This document shows, piece after piece, positions 52,141 to 64,000 of a stretch of 64,000 bases of DNA; position 1 is the stretch's first letter; the number at the start of each line of letters is the position of its first letter. Source of the DNA: Anseranas semipalmata. Its lineage: Eukaryota; Chordata; Aves; Anseriformes; Anseranatidae. The translations under genes were made by a program, and so were the position numbers. The stretch spans positions 558,323-622,322 of the forward strand of contig VXAA01000920.1 of NCBI GenBank assembly GCA_013399115.1. Direction: 5' to 3'. Below the pieces are notes generated by a model. That model saw nothing but the letters and a program-made list of their open reading frames with translations. It was not told where the DNA came from and searched no databases.

Positions 52141-52769
52141 AAGCTGAAAAAGGGCAATTATTTTTTCCTGGGGAAAATTAATGGACATTTATTATTTTTT
52201 CCCAGTGCTGATTTTTTTTTACAGTTACATCATGAATAATGGGATTTCTCCTGAGCTAGAGAGATTTTATCCTATTCTAGGGCTATCTTTCAAATATTGC
52301 AAACGAGTTTTCACACATCGGTACATCCAAGTAATGAAAAAATCCTACAGTGCTGCAGCTTCTTACAATTTGGAATAAATCCGTGTGCTGCAGACAACTT
52401 TCCCACCCACCAGATAAATCATACACAATGACAGGATTGGTCCTTGCACTTTAACAACTTGCAAAATCATCGCTCAAAGAAAATCTCTCTTCTGATAGCT
52501 CCACAGAGATTAGTTTTCCTTGTGAAGTAGTCACTACACAGCAACATGTACATACACTCACACGCGCATAGACATGGACAAAGCCAAGACATGGCAAGCT
52601 CTTCAGCAACAAACATTTGACCTTGCAGATTTATGATGAAAGAACATAGTTAACCAAATATGTATTAAATATGCTACCACTACTACAGTTTTGCTCTCTA
52701 TTCATCATTAGTAAATACTGCTGTCCCTGCTGTGGTGGCTCACTGGACACTCTCCTTTATACTTTAAAT

Positions 52770-52974
52770 CAGTTGTTTTCAACTTGTCATTTGCAGATCC
52801 ACAAAGTGCTGTGGACTATTTCTAAGATGCCTGCAAAATAGGAATTTTACAAAGAGCATGGTCATATATTTTTTGTAATTAACTGTATATACAAAGTTTT
52901 CATAAAGTTCTACAACTACATTCACCATCCACAAATTCAAAGATCCACAAACTGGAAGGGGTTGGAAAACTCTG
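52770..52974. mobile_element. probable hAT-type non-autonomous DNA transposon
   Basis: The 205 bp unit starts CAGTTGTTTTCAACTTGTCA and ends with GGGGTTGGAAAACTCTG, whose reverse complement is CAGAGTTTTCCAACCCC. Behind each terminus a GATCCACAAA-type word occurs in inverted orientation, so the terminal inverted repeats extend some 35 bp with mismatches. The start CAG.G.TTTTC.AAC is typical of hAT (Charlie/MER-like) elements. The 8 bp flanks CTTTAAAT and TATTAAAA agree at five of eight positions, compatible with a decayed target-site duplication. There is no transposase. Confidence 0.45.
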
Positions 52975-53604
52975 TATTAAAACTCAGACTTGACCTTAAA
53001 ACTTTTGGGGCCGCTCAAAATCACAACATTTGCTTTAGGATGCCACTTACTTTTATTTCCAAACTTATTGAAGCCACTAAAAATCCAATATCAGCTTTAC
53101 TGCTTAGAACAACGTCAGGCACCAGCTACAGACTGCTTGAGTCTTTTCAAGGTGGCCATGCCACCATGGCCATAGATTTTATTAGTACAGTAGATAACAT
53201 GGTTATTAGACAAGTGTCCAGTAAATCAGACAGTATCTTGGGGTGGTAACATTGGTTAGTGAGAAGTGGTTCAACTAGTTCCATCATCATCAAACAGTTC
53301 ATATGAGCATCACCCCCTAGAAAGGCAATACCTGTGATGCCATGAGTACCAGCACAAAAGAACAGAAATTCTATGGCTTCATGCAGTATGATAAATGGAT
53401 GAACTAGTTACTTAATTTTGCGTGGATGGTAAAGGTTCTGTTCAGACCTTTATGAACATTGCTAAGCCCAAGTCATAAAAATGGGGTTGTTTAATGTACT
53501 TGATTGAGACACAATACTGCCTGTTGAGGGTTCACTGACTTTAGCTACTACAGAGTCTGTCCTCAAGGCATTATTTGAAGGGCTGGTGAAAGTGCTTCTA
53601 CAGC

Positions 53605-53608
<4 letters not shown>
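52975..53608. other. non-coding DNA
   Basis: A 95-codon plus frame (52962-53249) begins in the transposon end and is unrecognised. Nothing else was seen. Confidence 0.5.

Positions 53609-53639
<31 letters not shown>
53609..53639. repeat. poly(A) tract, 31 A
   Basis: The longest pure homopolymer in the window. CR1 does not leave poly(A) tails, so this is either an expanded mononucleotide repeat or the tail of a retrocopy. No AATAAA signal or gene body lies just upstream. Confidence 0.9.
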
Positions 53640-53643
<4 letters not shown>

Positions 53644-56194
53644 TAATGATTAAGTATGTATAGTATAAATTACCACTCAGGTTTTTATGTCTCTAACCAG
53701 AATGTCTCCCCACTCTCATATTGACTCCTCATTATAACATTTATCTACAATTATTATTTCTAACTAGGAAAAACTGTACTTTAGGCAGTCATGGGAACAT
53801 ATTAGCAAAGTCTAGTTATAGTGAAGTACAGAAGATATTCTGGCACAGCTACAGAGGCCCAAATCAAAGGGTTGCTTCATATCGAAGTGAGCAACTCAAG
53901 TCACACTGCCTGTGATGACTGAACAGACAAGACTGAAAAAAAAATAGCTCAAAGGCAGGAATACAGATGAGAGAATCAGAAAAGGGGCAAAAGACGTTAT
54001 TTGTGCCCCAGATCATCCTTCCTGCTAATAACTATGCTAAGAGAGAAATTTTCAAACAATAGGACTCATAGTCTTGGGTGACCTCTTACAGTGCCCATGT
54101 TGGGTTCCCATTAAGTTCCACAACAGCACTTCAGCTGCCCCAAGCCCTCCTTTCTTCCTAGCCATCTGTCTTCTCAGGAGTTCTTCAAGTTTTGGGGACA
54201 GACATATTATCCTGTCTCACTTCTGTTGGTCAAGGAGATGCTGGAAGGCAGCACTCCTCTTACCAGTGCTTTATTTGTCGCCATCCTTGCCTTCTCTCAT
54301 TTAATTTCCTTTTCTCATTTTTATCCTCTGCTCTTTACATCCACTTTTTGTTACAAAGGAAGAAGCAAGACATACTCTTTTTTTAGCCCCAAAAGTTCTC
54401 AAGATAGGCTAAATCAGAGACCCCCTCCTGGCCATAAGCCATAAAAAGGATAGTAATGGGCCAGTTTCTCAGACGTTATTATCCATGACAGCTTCCATTC
54501 TGTCATTCTCTAAGTCTCGGTTGATTGTAGGGCTCCTAAATATGTGATATGGTAACATGTGTCTCAGTATCTCCCAGTTAGTGTATCCTATTTCCTGTAT
54601 ATATCCTCTGAAATGTCTCATGGTCTCATTCTAGATCCAGCAAAAAGTATATTTTTAGTTAGTGTGCCAGCCTATAAACACAAATATCTGTGAGGCTAAA
54701 TACCAGCAAAGTATTAGAGGTTCACGCACTGAAACCTCTTTAAGAGCAGAAGAGAAGTAATTGCGCCAGCCTCTTCTGTCGCAGCATTGTCAAGTTATCA
54801 GTGCTCATCTAGCTGCCCCCTTTCCTTTGGCAAGATGTGGGTCTAAGTAAAACCTAGTGAAAAAAATGGTGGCTTAAAACTGAAAATGTTCCTTTCTTCC
54901 ACAGTCCAGGCAGAAAACTCACCCACACCCAGATGTAAAACGTCCGTCTACATCAAGGTTGTGCAATATGTATTGGGATTACAAATCCACAGGAAATCTG
55001 ACTGATGGTGTCTGATCCCAGCAAATCCTTGACTGCCTTGAAAGTGTTCCATTAATTCCTCCTTCTGCTTCTCCCAGAAAAGCCTGGCTGCAAGCCCTAG
55101 CACATGAACTATGCTTTTGGTGGTCAGAATTGTTTTATGGTAGCCATTGGTGACTTTTAGCGGACTAGTATTTTCTCCCAGTTCTGCAAAATCAGAAGGT
55201 TAGAAGTCATTCATTTCATTAGGAGAATGAGTTTCAGCTGCTTTTTCTTGCAAGAGTTTGAAGGATTTCTTTGTTAAATTCTTAATTCCTTGCCCAGGGT
55301 TTGTGGCTGAAAAGGCTCTATATTGTTTTAAATTGCCCATGCTAAAGAAAACACAAGAGAAAATGTTTGCTCACACAGCAGCCCATTGTGCTGTGTAGAT
55401 TTACCCACACTATCCTGGACAATGGCTGCTCAGCTGCCAGTGTTTAACAATAAACGAACATCAACAAATGAGAATATTTGACAATAAATGTAGTTGCTGT
55501 TGGGGGAGTTGGTTTGTTTTCTGTCTTACATAACACCAAGGAAGAACTTGCTCAGGAAGGACAGTCGGTACTTCAAGCAGAGGAACTGTGCAAGTAAATC
55601 ATCAGTGGAAGAAGAGCCCCCCATCTGGGGCAGAGGATAAAGGGGAGCCAAGCAGCCAGCAGGATGCAAAATGACAGCTGTTTAAACCACATTTCTAACT
55701 GCTGTGGCCAATGGTTTGATATCTCCAAGGAACAAGCAGGCAGCCACAGGGGGGGAGGACACAAAAAGGGAGAAAAGATCAGCATATTATTATTTTATTG
55801 TGACCAGACTGCCACTTCCTGTCCAAATTCTATACTAGCTAATTAGCAATTGCCCCATCCAAACAACTGGCTATTCAGGCCTTGCTTTCCTCTCTCAAGC
55901 TCTAATGAATTTTAACATGTTTGAAAAAGCATTTCCCTCTGGCTTACTGAGATAAAACAAGAGAGAAACAGTCCCCTTGGGCCTGGCACATCCTCTGCTC
56001 AGTAGTGTTACTGAAATGGCTTGTTCCCCTACCTTCCTTAGGCAATTTATTTGCCCCTCAATCTCCTAGTTCCGGACTTGCTGGTAAAAGCATCTGGTGA
56101 ACTACACAAAAACTCATTTGTCCTCAGCCCTATGCCTAGGGGGGAATATTGCTAGATTGTCATATAGATCCTCTATCGATAGATAGATCCTCTG
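53640..56194. other. non-coding DNA
   Basis: No gene or repeat was recognised. Open frames are under 80 codons. A short direct repeat, ATAGATCCTCT, with an interposed ATCGATAGAT, lies at its end (about 56164-56192). Confidence 0.5.
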
Positions 56195-57517
56195 TTGTTA
56201 AGAGGAGGAAGGACCACTCTCCCAGTCTGTCCAGGAGCAAGAATAAAGCTGCTGAAGATCGTACTTCTTACCATCAAATACTGTGGTGATGCTTTAGAGC
56301 AACAGAGGATCGTGTGTCCTGGCTCTGATACTTCTGTGCGCTACCTCCATCCACGACAGAGCACTTCTCATTTTCAGCAGCCAGTCTATGAATGCCTCCA
56401 GCCTTTTACACTATTTTCATACTGCTTGCATCAACTAGACCTCCACTATTATTTCTAGTAGGAGTCTTACTAAGCATGACCTGCCTTCTCTAAAAGACAG
56501 AGATGAGGATTTTATGTAAAATCTGTCTGTCTGACAGGGAGGGTGGGAATACAGCTGGCAGTCCAAGTAACTGTGATCCAAACCAACCTTCTAGGAAAAC
56601 ATCAGTGTTAAATGTGGAAAGGAAGGAAAGTGGGGGAAAACGACCTGCCACTCCAGTAATTCCTGAAATTACTCCAAACAGGCTTCACAAGTTTCCCATT
56701 GAACCAGACACCTTTTGTTCATCCCACTTCTATTCCAAGCACCCAGAATACCTCACAGGCAGGCAGGCTGTGTATAAACCAGTAACTTTGTACTGTCAGC
56801 ATCTGGAAGCCAGGAAAGATTGTGCCAGTGAAAGCTTCCATCCAAATTTCAGTAAGGTACTTCTAACACTGCTTTGGGAAGTCTTGCCCAGCTATTCATT
56901 CACATTAGCTTACATAAATGAAAAGTCTGGCTGTGGTACCATATACAGGGTATATGATGATAAACAATATATTATGTTTGACAAGGTGTCTGGTGAGAAG
57001 TCACAGGGTAATGGATTAAGCTATGCATTTTTTTGCTGTTTGCACAGAACTACCACATCAGAGGAAAAGAAAGGTGATAGCATTTCTTTACATGGCCCTG
57101 TAAGACTGCTGTTATATCTACCAAATCCTCTCTATCAAAGACAGCCTGAAAATAAGGAAATTCAGAAAAGAAGAGAGAATGGCTAGAAGACTGAAGGATA
57201 GATTTTTCTGCAGCCACATGCTTCATAGCACAGACGATGACCACAGCTACTGTTCCTACCAGTTCCCATTTCTCCTGGTTCCCAGACTATTTATTACTAT
57301 TATCTCCCAGCTTTCCAGTCCCCTGCCTTCTCACATCAACTGCCTTCCAAAATGTCTCAGCTACCTCCCTGTACCACTTCCCAGGTGCTGTTGTATGTGC
57401 ATCTCAGCCATGCCTGTCCCAGTCGCTGCTCCACACACATGCTTCACTGCAGATCCAGCCATGAGAAACAAGGCTGAGGAGAACAGGAAGACTGTTACTT
57501 ACACCACTGTGCATTAG
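56195..57517 (+). pseudogene. run of staggered open frames, unrecognised
   Basis: Three plus-strand frames follow one another: 56195-56458 (87 codons), 56503-57186 (227 codons, the longest in the window) and 57179-57517 (112 codons, back in the first frame). The arrangement resembles a coding sequence broken by frameshifts, but I recognise none of the products. The 227-residue product is rich in Ser, Lys and Pro and has no clear membrane segment or catalytic motif. No splice sites, LTRs or polyadenylation context decides the matter. Chance remains a real alternative. Confidence 0.15.
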
Positions 57518-59326
57518 GGGAGCTCCTTCCCTGTTCCAGGTTTTACAACACCCCATGAACTTCTCATTCTGGTCAGGTGAAAGTGGAAAGGATTTTCAGG
57601 AATTTGCAGATGAGAGATTCAGCTCAGCAGACTTTCTGCAGCTTGCCAAAATCAAATTGGCATAGAAGGAGGTGGCGATGACTGCTGCAAGAACAGATAC
57701 ACAGACCTGTGTAACTTGTGAACATTATGTGGAAATCTCACGTGTGGTCTCAGCTGGAGGCCACCTCTGAAGCCTCAGCTGCTGGTCTCTGTTTGAGGCA
57801 AGATCTCATTGTTGCATGTCATGTTAACTTCTGATTTCGATTTTCCAGGAAAAACAGCACATAAACTTCCAATTTGCAGAGACTTTTTTATACTCCTTCA
57901 TATTAATTTTCAGGTTATATCCCAGACTTCATCTACTGATCCCCTTACAGAGGTCTTTGTGGCACTTGAGATGACAGAGCTTTGACTTTATTTTATGGGA
58001 CGTTGAGTCTTCTTAGTCAGCATTTCAATACCTTCCTTTCCTCCCATTTCATATTCACAAATTTGCCACTGGTTACTGACAAATCTATGATGAACACTGA
58101 ACACATGCATAGGTTTGTATCTGTATGGAGCTGTTATATCTGACAGATTCTGTCTGAGAGACTTCAGACATCCATGTAATCAGCCTGTGAGATAATGCAC
58201 ACAAAGCAGCACCAGCAGCACAATTACGCAGCCAGACCAAACTCTGGCATTTCCTGATATTTAGATGTTTACTGTGTAAATGTACTCTTGAGTTCATGTC
58301 AAGTTTTGTATTTGATTACCCCTGGATTTGTTGTTTGTTTGTGCTTTTCCTTTGAGGATAACATTTCAGAAGGCTAATCCCTACTGCTTCGAAGCTACGC
58401 TATTTAGACCATAATTACAGAGCAACCATGCAAAAGTCATTGGTGTTTGACTAGACACTAGTCCAATCCTATCATTTTATTCCACTTCCCTGGAACCAAG
58501 CTGCCTTTAAAGTAATATATAATTGAATTGTGAATACCATCTTTCATTACTGTGGACTCCCATAAATATTTTCTTTAAATTATGTCCTATCTAGTTTGTA
58601 ATTATTTTAGAGTTCAGGGAGTTTGGTTTACACTACGCAAGTGCACAGTAATTCTTTCAAAATAGCAACTCTTTTTTTTTTCTAGTGGCATGCTTTCCAA
58701 ATGTTCACATTTTAGTCAGCTAAAGCCTGATTTTCTTTGCAAAACCACAATGCCTTGCAGTCCAGGGACTATCACTAGCTAAACCAATATTTCTAAACCT
58801 TTCAGAGGCAATTGCCGTTTTCATAAAAAACTCTAGCGGTGTATTAGATGGTAAAATGTTTAGCTCTATGTTGGGGTCTCTAAAAGTTAGGAGTAAGAGG
58901 GTATTGATTAAAAAAAAAAAGAAACTTATAAATGCATAACTCTCATGCTGGTTTGTATTACTTTTTGTATTGCTGACTGACAGATAAATGCTGTGTTTTG
59001 TCTTGTACGTATCTAAACTCCTCAGGGATAAGTGCACCTGTGAGCCAAGGTAAAAGCAAGACTGGTTTTCTTTACATGTGGATGATTTACAACATACTGA
59101 ACATTGCTTCTTTCTAATAACCCAGAATATAGGGCCAAGGCAAACTGTCTTCCTTTTCCTATATGTTGGTTGTCTGCTCTAAAAACTGTGCAATAACTAA
59201 ATAAGTACAGATAAATGGGACTTGGGAACGTCTCTGAAAGACCTGGAAAATGCATGGGAATGGGGAAAGAAGATTGTGATTTCACTACCCCAAAACCAGA
59301 AGTGATATAGCTATGGTATAGTCATT
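57518..59326. other. non-coding DNA
   Basis: No gene or interspersed repeat was recognised. Short A and T runs lie near 58672-58681 and 58910-58920. Confidence 0.5.
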
Positions 59327-59500
59327 CAAGAACTGGAACAGTTTATCCAGAGAGTCTGTGCAGTCTGCATCCCTGGGGGTTTCAAGACCCAACAGGATGA
59401 GCAACCTGGTCTGATCTCAGAGCCAACCTGACTCTGAGCACTGGTTGGGCTAGGGACCTCCTGAGGTCACTCCCAGCCTGAATTACTCTGCAACTCTATG
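59327..59500 (+). mobile_element. CR1 LINE, 3' end fragment
   Basis: The piece reads AAGAACTGGAACAGTTTATC, then CATCCCTGGGGGTTTCAAGA, then CTGGTTGGGCTAGGGACCTC, then CTGAGGTCACTCCCAGCCTG, then AATTACTCTGCAACTCTATG. This is the last 170 bp of CR1 (usually CCATCCCTGGAGGTGTTCAAG, GTTGGACTAGATGACCTC, AGAGGTCCCTTCCAACC, ATTCTGTGATTCTATG). It is the longest CR1 tail in the window and moderately diverged. Confidence 0.88.
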
Positions 59501-61584
59501 TCTCCCCTCATCCCTACAGCCACAATGGCATGTCTAAAGTGAAAACCCGTATCAGAGGTTGCTGGATTTTAACAGGTTCAGAAACTGATAGAGCAATTAC
59601 TCTCACCCAACTTCTGGTACTGAATTACTGTAGAGGTGTAATTTCTGTATTGCAAGCATGAGCTGCTGGGAAAACTGCAAGAAGCAATGCCTTGCATTAG
59701 TGGTAGTTCAGTAGCGACGAGGCACCTCTCAAGGTTGAGGCTTCAGGGCTGTACTGCAATGTATCTATTGACAGTGTTTCACAAAAAGCTGGAATGCACA
59801 GTAGGAACTAATCCAAAGGTTTTAGTAGCAGATCTTCCAAGTGAAGCCATTTCACACCTGAACAGATTGATCAGTGAGAACTGATGCATCTGCATGGGAT
59901 GTTTTATAAAATTAATTAAAAACAGAACATTTTGAGATGTTGAGAATACAGCCTGCAATATGTGGAGGCCACACGCCAAACAGTAGTCTGGAATAAATCT
60001 TCCTATGAAAGCACCTGACTACTAGGCTGTTTGCTACAATGGAACTTGGGTTTGGGGGCAGGGTTTTTTTCATTTTTTTACTATAATGATAGCCTGAGGG
60101 GCTAAATATACTTTGGACCCCTTCCTGGCTATTGAATGATCTCTAGCCATCAGTTTTCTCAGGCAAGAATTAAGGCCACTGTCCTTCAGGCTAGGAATGA
60201 AGATCCTAAAATTCACAGTCATCATCCTAAAAAGCCACAGTTTAAGCCAAGGCATGACAACTTTCTGTTTCCTGGCAATGTAAGTCAAGTGACCAAGAAG
60301 TTAGCTCAAAGCACATATTATTTGTTTAGGATAAATACATCAAAGAGAAAATATATAATAAAACTGTAAACTCTGCATGAATGCCAAGTTAACCAAATAA
60401 AAGTATTGTCCACAAACCAAGCAGTTACATGACTCAGAAAACTTTTTTTCTATTGTGGATTAGGCTTTTAAGGATGATTCCCCAGACAAACTGTAGTCTC
60501 TCTGTAATCATTGGGCAGAGAGGAACATCTCCGAAGCACATCACTATGACTTAAATAGTATGTGCAACAGACTGGGAAAAAAATAATAAAAATTTTAAAT
60601 AAAAATTTTAACTCTTCTTTAACTGTGGAGCTCTAGCCAGCTCCTTCATTATTTGTATTCCATAATATTCAGTTTTATGAGATGTTGCTGTTAAATTTTA
60701 AACAGAAAGTCATTGGAAACAGTGACGCATAACTTGGAAAGCATATGTAGTGACAGAGCTAATTAGGACCACTGAATACAGTTTGATTACTGAAAATGAC
60801 ACACATATTACAATGGTAACAACGTAATTCTGGCCAGAAGATTTCCCTAGTCTTTACAGTATGTATCCATAGATACACACAAATATACATACAGAGAAAA
60901 CTTGTACAGTGATGTATGTGGATATTGCTAAGTTGGGTTTTGCCTCCAGAGCACTGACAAAATCTCCACTGTCATGAATATATGAAACAGTTGCATCCTA
61001 CAGACTAGTGCCTCTTTTGATCTTTTGGCTCCTGTGTTAATACACCTGCTTGCTTTATAAGCCCACTGCTATAACTGCCTATATAGTCAAATGATAGGCA
61101 ACACAGAAAAGGCTTGAGGGCCAATAAATACAAGAGGAAAATAAAAGGAACAAGGATTTTAGCTGGAAGGTAATATCTTCATCCCCTGTAGTCACAGCTA
61201 CCAGTATCAATAGACTGTAACTTTTTAAAAAGGTTTCAGACAGCATATCTACATATTACTCCATGACTTATTTTAGCCACTCCTTTCTCACAAAAGGAGT
61301 TACCTCCCTCTGTTTTCTCCATGAGAAGAGATGGAATTATTCTTACTTTGGAACTCACCCTTCTTCCTCTTGTGTGGCTTCATGAAATTTTTTCATTAAC
61401 ATATATATATTAACATTCCTATATTCACCAACACATGTATAGACTCTGCACAGACTCTTTGAGTGGGTCAAAATATTTACCAGCTGTCATGGGAAGAGTT
61501 GAATTGTCCATATCACAAGGCAGAATGAGTATGGGATGTGTAATACTTCTTGATCCGAGTCAATACTGGTTTATTTTAACATCT
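59501..61584. other. non-coding DNA
   Basis: No gene. At 60586-60610 the 12-mer ATAAAAATTTTA occurs twice with a period of 13. Otherwise nothing was recognised. Confidence 0.5.
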
Positions 61585-61648
61585 AGTAAGGGTTTGGACC
61601 AGATGGCTTCCAAGCCTGTCATTCAGCCTAAATTATTCTTTGATTTTA
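61585..61648 (+). mobile_element. CR1 LINE, 3' tail fragment
   Basis: The piece reads AAGGGTTTGGACCAGATGGC, then TTCCAAGCCTGTCATTCAGC, then CTAAATTATTCTTTGATTTT. It matches the CR1 tail pattern GGGTTGGACCAGATGACCTC, then CTTCCAACCTAAATTATTCT, then ATGATTCT. It is short and eroded; the orientation is clear. Confidence 0.7.
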
Positions 61649-62634
61649 AAACTTTACAATGTTTCAGGACAAATTCTTCCATCATTCCTCACACAGAACA
61701 GTAGCTTTTTGTACAAGAAAATCTATTTGTTTATAAAAGAAGCTACTCTGTTAGTGATAGCTTCTACCAAACTCCTTAAAGATCAATTGATAGTATATGT
61801 TTTTAAATTGAAAAAGTACAATACAGCACAAAGGAAGAGAGGATTGATTCGTATTTTAGAGGGATGTACAGATCATGTGGCTCATCCAGATTATGAAGAA
61901 GGCTCAGTACAGACTCAAGCAAACTCAGACCAAGCAAGTTCCAGTCCAAACTATTGACTACACCATGTCTTACAAGTCCTACTGCTGCTCTGAGACATGC
62001 TCTGAACCAGGAGGGAGAAGGACTGACTTGTGAGATGTTCCATCACTGTGCCCACATCAAGGCTATGACCCACAACCACTATAACCTAAATAGCCATACG
62101 TGAGTGCAAGACAACCAGTAATAGCATGTGGGGCTGATATGGACTGCTCATCCTGAGACCTGGCTATACTTCAGGTGCCACTATGGAGAAGTGGGATCCC
62201 TGGAAGTTTGACATTTTCTCCCATTTGTGATCTACTTTCATATATGATCTTTCCCATACATGAGCATGTCTTTGCTCTTTGTAGCATGAGATATGTGTCT
62301 TCTGGCTTGTTATACATGTGAAGGTCCATAAGGCTGGTTGTGTTCCTCTGGTTTTAATCCTAAATAAATGGAACTTAATGTTATGCCACTGTTTAGGTTA
62401 AAAACAGTTTTTCCTTGAATTCAGTGGGTTTCAAAAATTCCACCCAGCTTTCAAGCTTTATGTCTTTTCACCTATTTTAAATAAATAATGCAATGGACTG
62501 TCTAAACAGGTTAATGTAAAATGTACTTACACTAGTATGTAGGCATTTTAATAATACAGCATTTTATTTATTATCTTTTCCATTATTATAACTGATTGTT
62601 TTGGCAGTTTAAATAATTTGCTTTTCTTTTGCAG
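61649..62634. other. non-coding DNA
   Basis: No gene or repeat was recognised. The end of this stretch is a pyrimidine-rich tract leading to the splice-acceptor-like site at 62634. Confidence 0.5.
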
Positions 62635-62992
62635 AGATGAAAATGGTACTGGCATGCTGCAGATGGCATCATCTGCCGACTGGAAAATTTACGCATTAGA
62701 TGAGTTAGAACTGAACTGTGCTTCAAACAGCTTTCAGACACAGATAATTATTGAGTCTATTTTATGGAGATAATTTTGAGACCCACTTAGGCAATATTGA
62801 AAGAAAGCTAAAGGGTGACTTCAAAAAAAATCCTGTAATAGAAGATATAAATATGATATGGATTAAGTTACTAAAGGCTGTTGTCTTGCCACCCTTTTCA
62901 ATTGAAGCACTTCTTAGTTTCTGCAGAAGAAAGGTTTTCTTTGGAAGGAAAATTTCACAAGAAATTTTTTCAGCTATCATAACTTTTTAGAG
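62635..62992 (+). other. splice-acceptor-like site followed by open frames
   Basis: TTTGCTTTTCTTTTGCAG (62617-62634) is a strong acceptor-like sequence. After it, one frame is open for 45 codons to TAA at 62771, starting DENGTGMLQMASSADWKIYA. An overlapping frame then stays open to 62990 and reads plausibly (LFYGDNFETHLGNIERKLKG, then DFKKNPVIEDINMIWIK). I recognise neither. It could be a terminal exon of a non-coding or rapidly evolving transcript, or chance. Confidence 0.15.
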
Positions 62993-64000
62993 AGGGATTT
63001 CTTCAGAAATGACACACTCGTGAGATATTTCTGTTCTCTGTATTGAAACATTCTTCATAATATAGAAATAAATAGGTATATAAAGGAACTGTTTAACAAG
63101 ACAGACTGTTAAGCAATGCAAAAATATTTTGTGAAAATAATACTTATCCCATGATAAGTAATAAGAAGCCATAAGAAATTCAAGTGACTGATACTTTCAC
63201 AGTAAGCTGGGCTAGGGAGCCTCCAGCCTGGCAGCTCCATAGATCCAGGATCATTCTCCCACAGAAATGAAGCACAAGGTCCAGACTCTTTCAGATCATA
63301 CAAATCCAGCCAATGTGTGGTGTTGCATCTCAGGAAAAGCAGAAAATCCCAGAAATGAGTCATTAGTAATCTGTCATTAGCCCCAGATTCAGTGTTCCAG
63401 CCCTGGCACAAAGCAAGGTGCCTTTCAGAGGCAAGGACTGACGGGGTCCCGGGAGGTCTTATTTAGCAAATGGATGGAGTGAACACCAACGCGAACATGT
63501 GAAAGTTATGTTACACTGGCATGTTTCATTCTAAGGCCTTACTTTGAACCCCAAATATCAGAGCTCCCTGATTTTAATGGCAAAACCACTACCACCATCA
63601 CTAAAATAAGGATTTCAGCCGTTTTGCACAGTGGAAAGCAATCACGTTTTTTATGCAGGGGATGTGAAAATAACCCATGAGACCATTGCTGACTCAACAA
63701 TATTCCAGAGAAATAACTCAGTAACTATCCTATTAATTTATCAGAATATTTCAAATTTAAAAACAAATAGAAAATTTTTATTCTTTTTTTTTAACATAGA
63801 TCTACATGCAGCAAGCTTTCCACTTTACACTTATTGATAGTTCTGTTTTTTTCTCTGTTTTGAACATATACACAAAACTCCAACTTAAAATAAAGGTAAC
63901 CTTTCTTAGTATTGCAGCTGTCCACTTGAGGTATTATTCTTCTGAAAAATAATAATTTACATATTAAAGATAAACACTTTGTAAGTATGGATATCAACTG
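62993..64000. other. AT-rich non-coding DNA
   Basis: No gene or repeat was recognised up to the window end. The longest frame is 100 codons (63109-63411, -) and unremarkable. Confidence 0.5.

Larger units (their letters stand above)
44931..52769. other. non-coding DNA with several A/T tracts
   Basis: Nearly 8 kb without a supportable gene. Frames reach 133 codons (47242-47643, -) and resemble nothing I know. Low-complexity tracts are at 45760-45795, 46805-46821, 50238-50250 and 51935-51948. The block 46010-46330 is richer in G+C but could not be assigned to a repeat family. Confidence 0.5.

Overview
The window looks like nuclear DNA from a bird, or at least a sauropsid. It is AT-rich and long stretches lack convincing open frames. 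The recognisable interspersed repeats are CR1 LINE pieces: four 3' tails ending in the typical avian 'ATTCTATGATTCTATG'-like sequence, and one internal reverse-transcriptase piece. Two much older amniote repeats of the MIR/L3 type are also present. I saw no Alu, L1, bacterial gene organisation, rRNA, tRNA or CRISPR. I cannot name the species.

I find no protein-coding gene that I would defend. The window reads as intergenic or deep intronic DNA. The long open frames (174, 192 and 227 codons on +; several of 110-170 codons in a GC-rich patch) match no family I recognise, and most are probably chance. A few short stretches have splice-like borders or faint protein similarity and are listed with low confidence.

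Layout: 1-8.4 kb is plain AT-rich DNA with a small tandem duplication (863-932), an exon-like 65 bp piece (3134-3198) and a CR1 tail (3261-3335). 8.4-9.7 kb on the minus strand holds a decayed Ty3/gypsy retrotransposon pol: fingers, palm, thumb, connection and RNase H pieces in the right order but in broken frames. This is the most unusual item, because Ty3/gypsy elements are very scarce in birds. 9.7-24 kb is mostly featureless, with a short frame at 15.56 kb faintly like an ADP-ribosylglycohydrolase and a 174-codon frame at 17.2 kb. 24.0-24.5 kb has an ancient MIR/L3-like repeat and then a cluster of homeodomain-type TAATT sites. 30.3 kb has a CR1 tail. 36.5-37.1 kb is a GC-rich patch without stops in any plus frame for 377 bp, and 38.42-38.60 kb is a dense CpG cluster. 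41.6 kb has a second MIR/L3-like repeat, 44.7 kb a CR1 reverse-transcriptase fragment, 52.8 kb a probable small hAT-type DNA transposon, 56.2-57.5 kb a run of staggered open frames, and 59.3 and 61.6 kb two more CR1 tails.

No set of genes works together here. All five CR1 pieces lie in the plus orientation. If the window is intronic, this weakly suggests a host gene on the minus strand.
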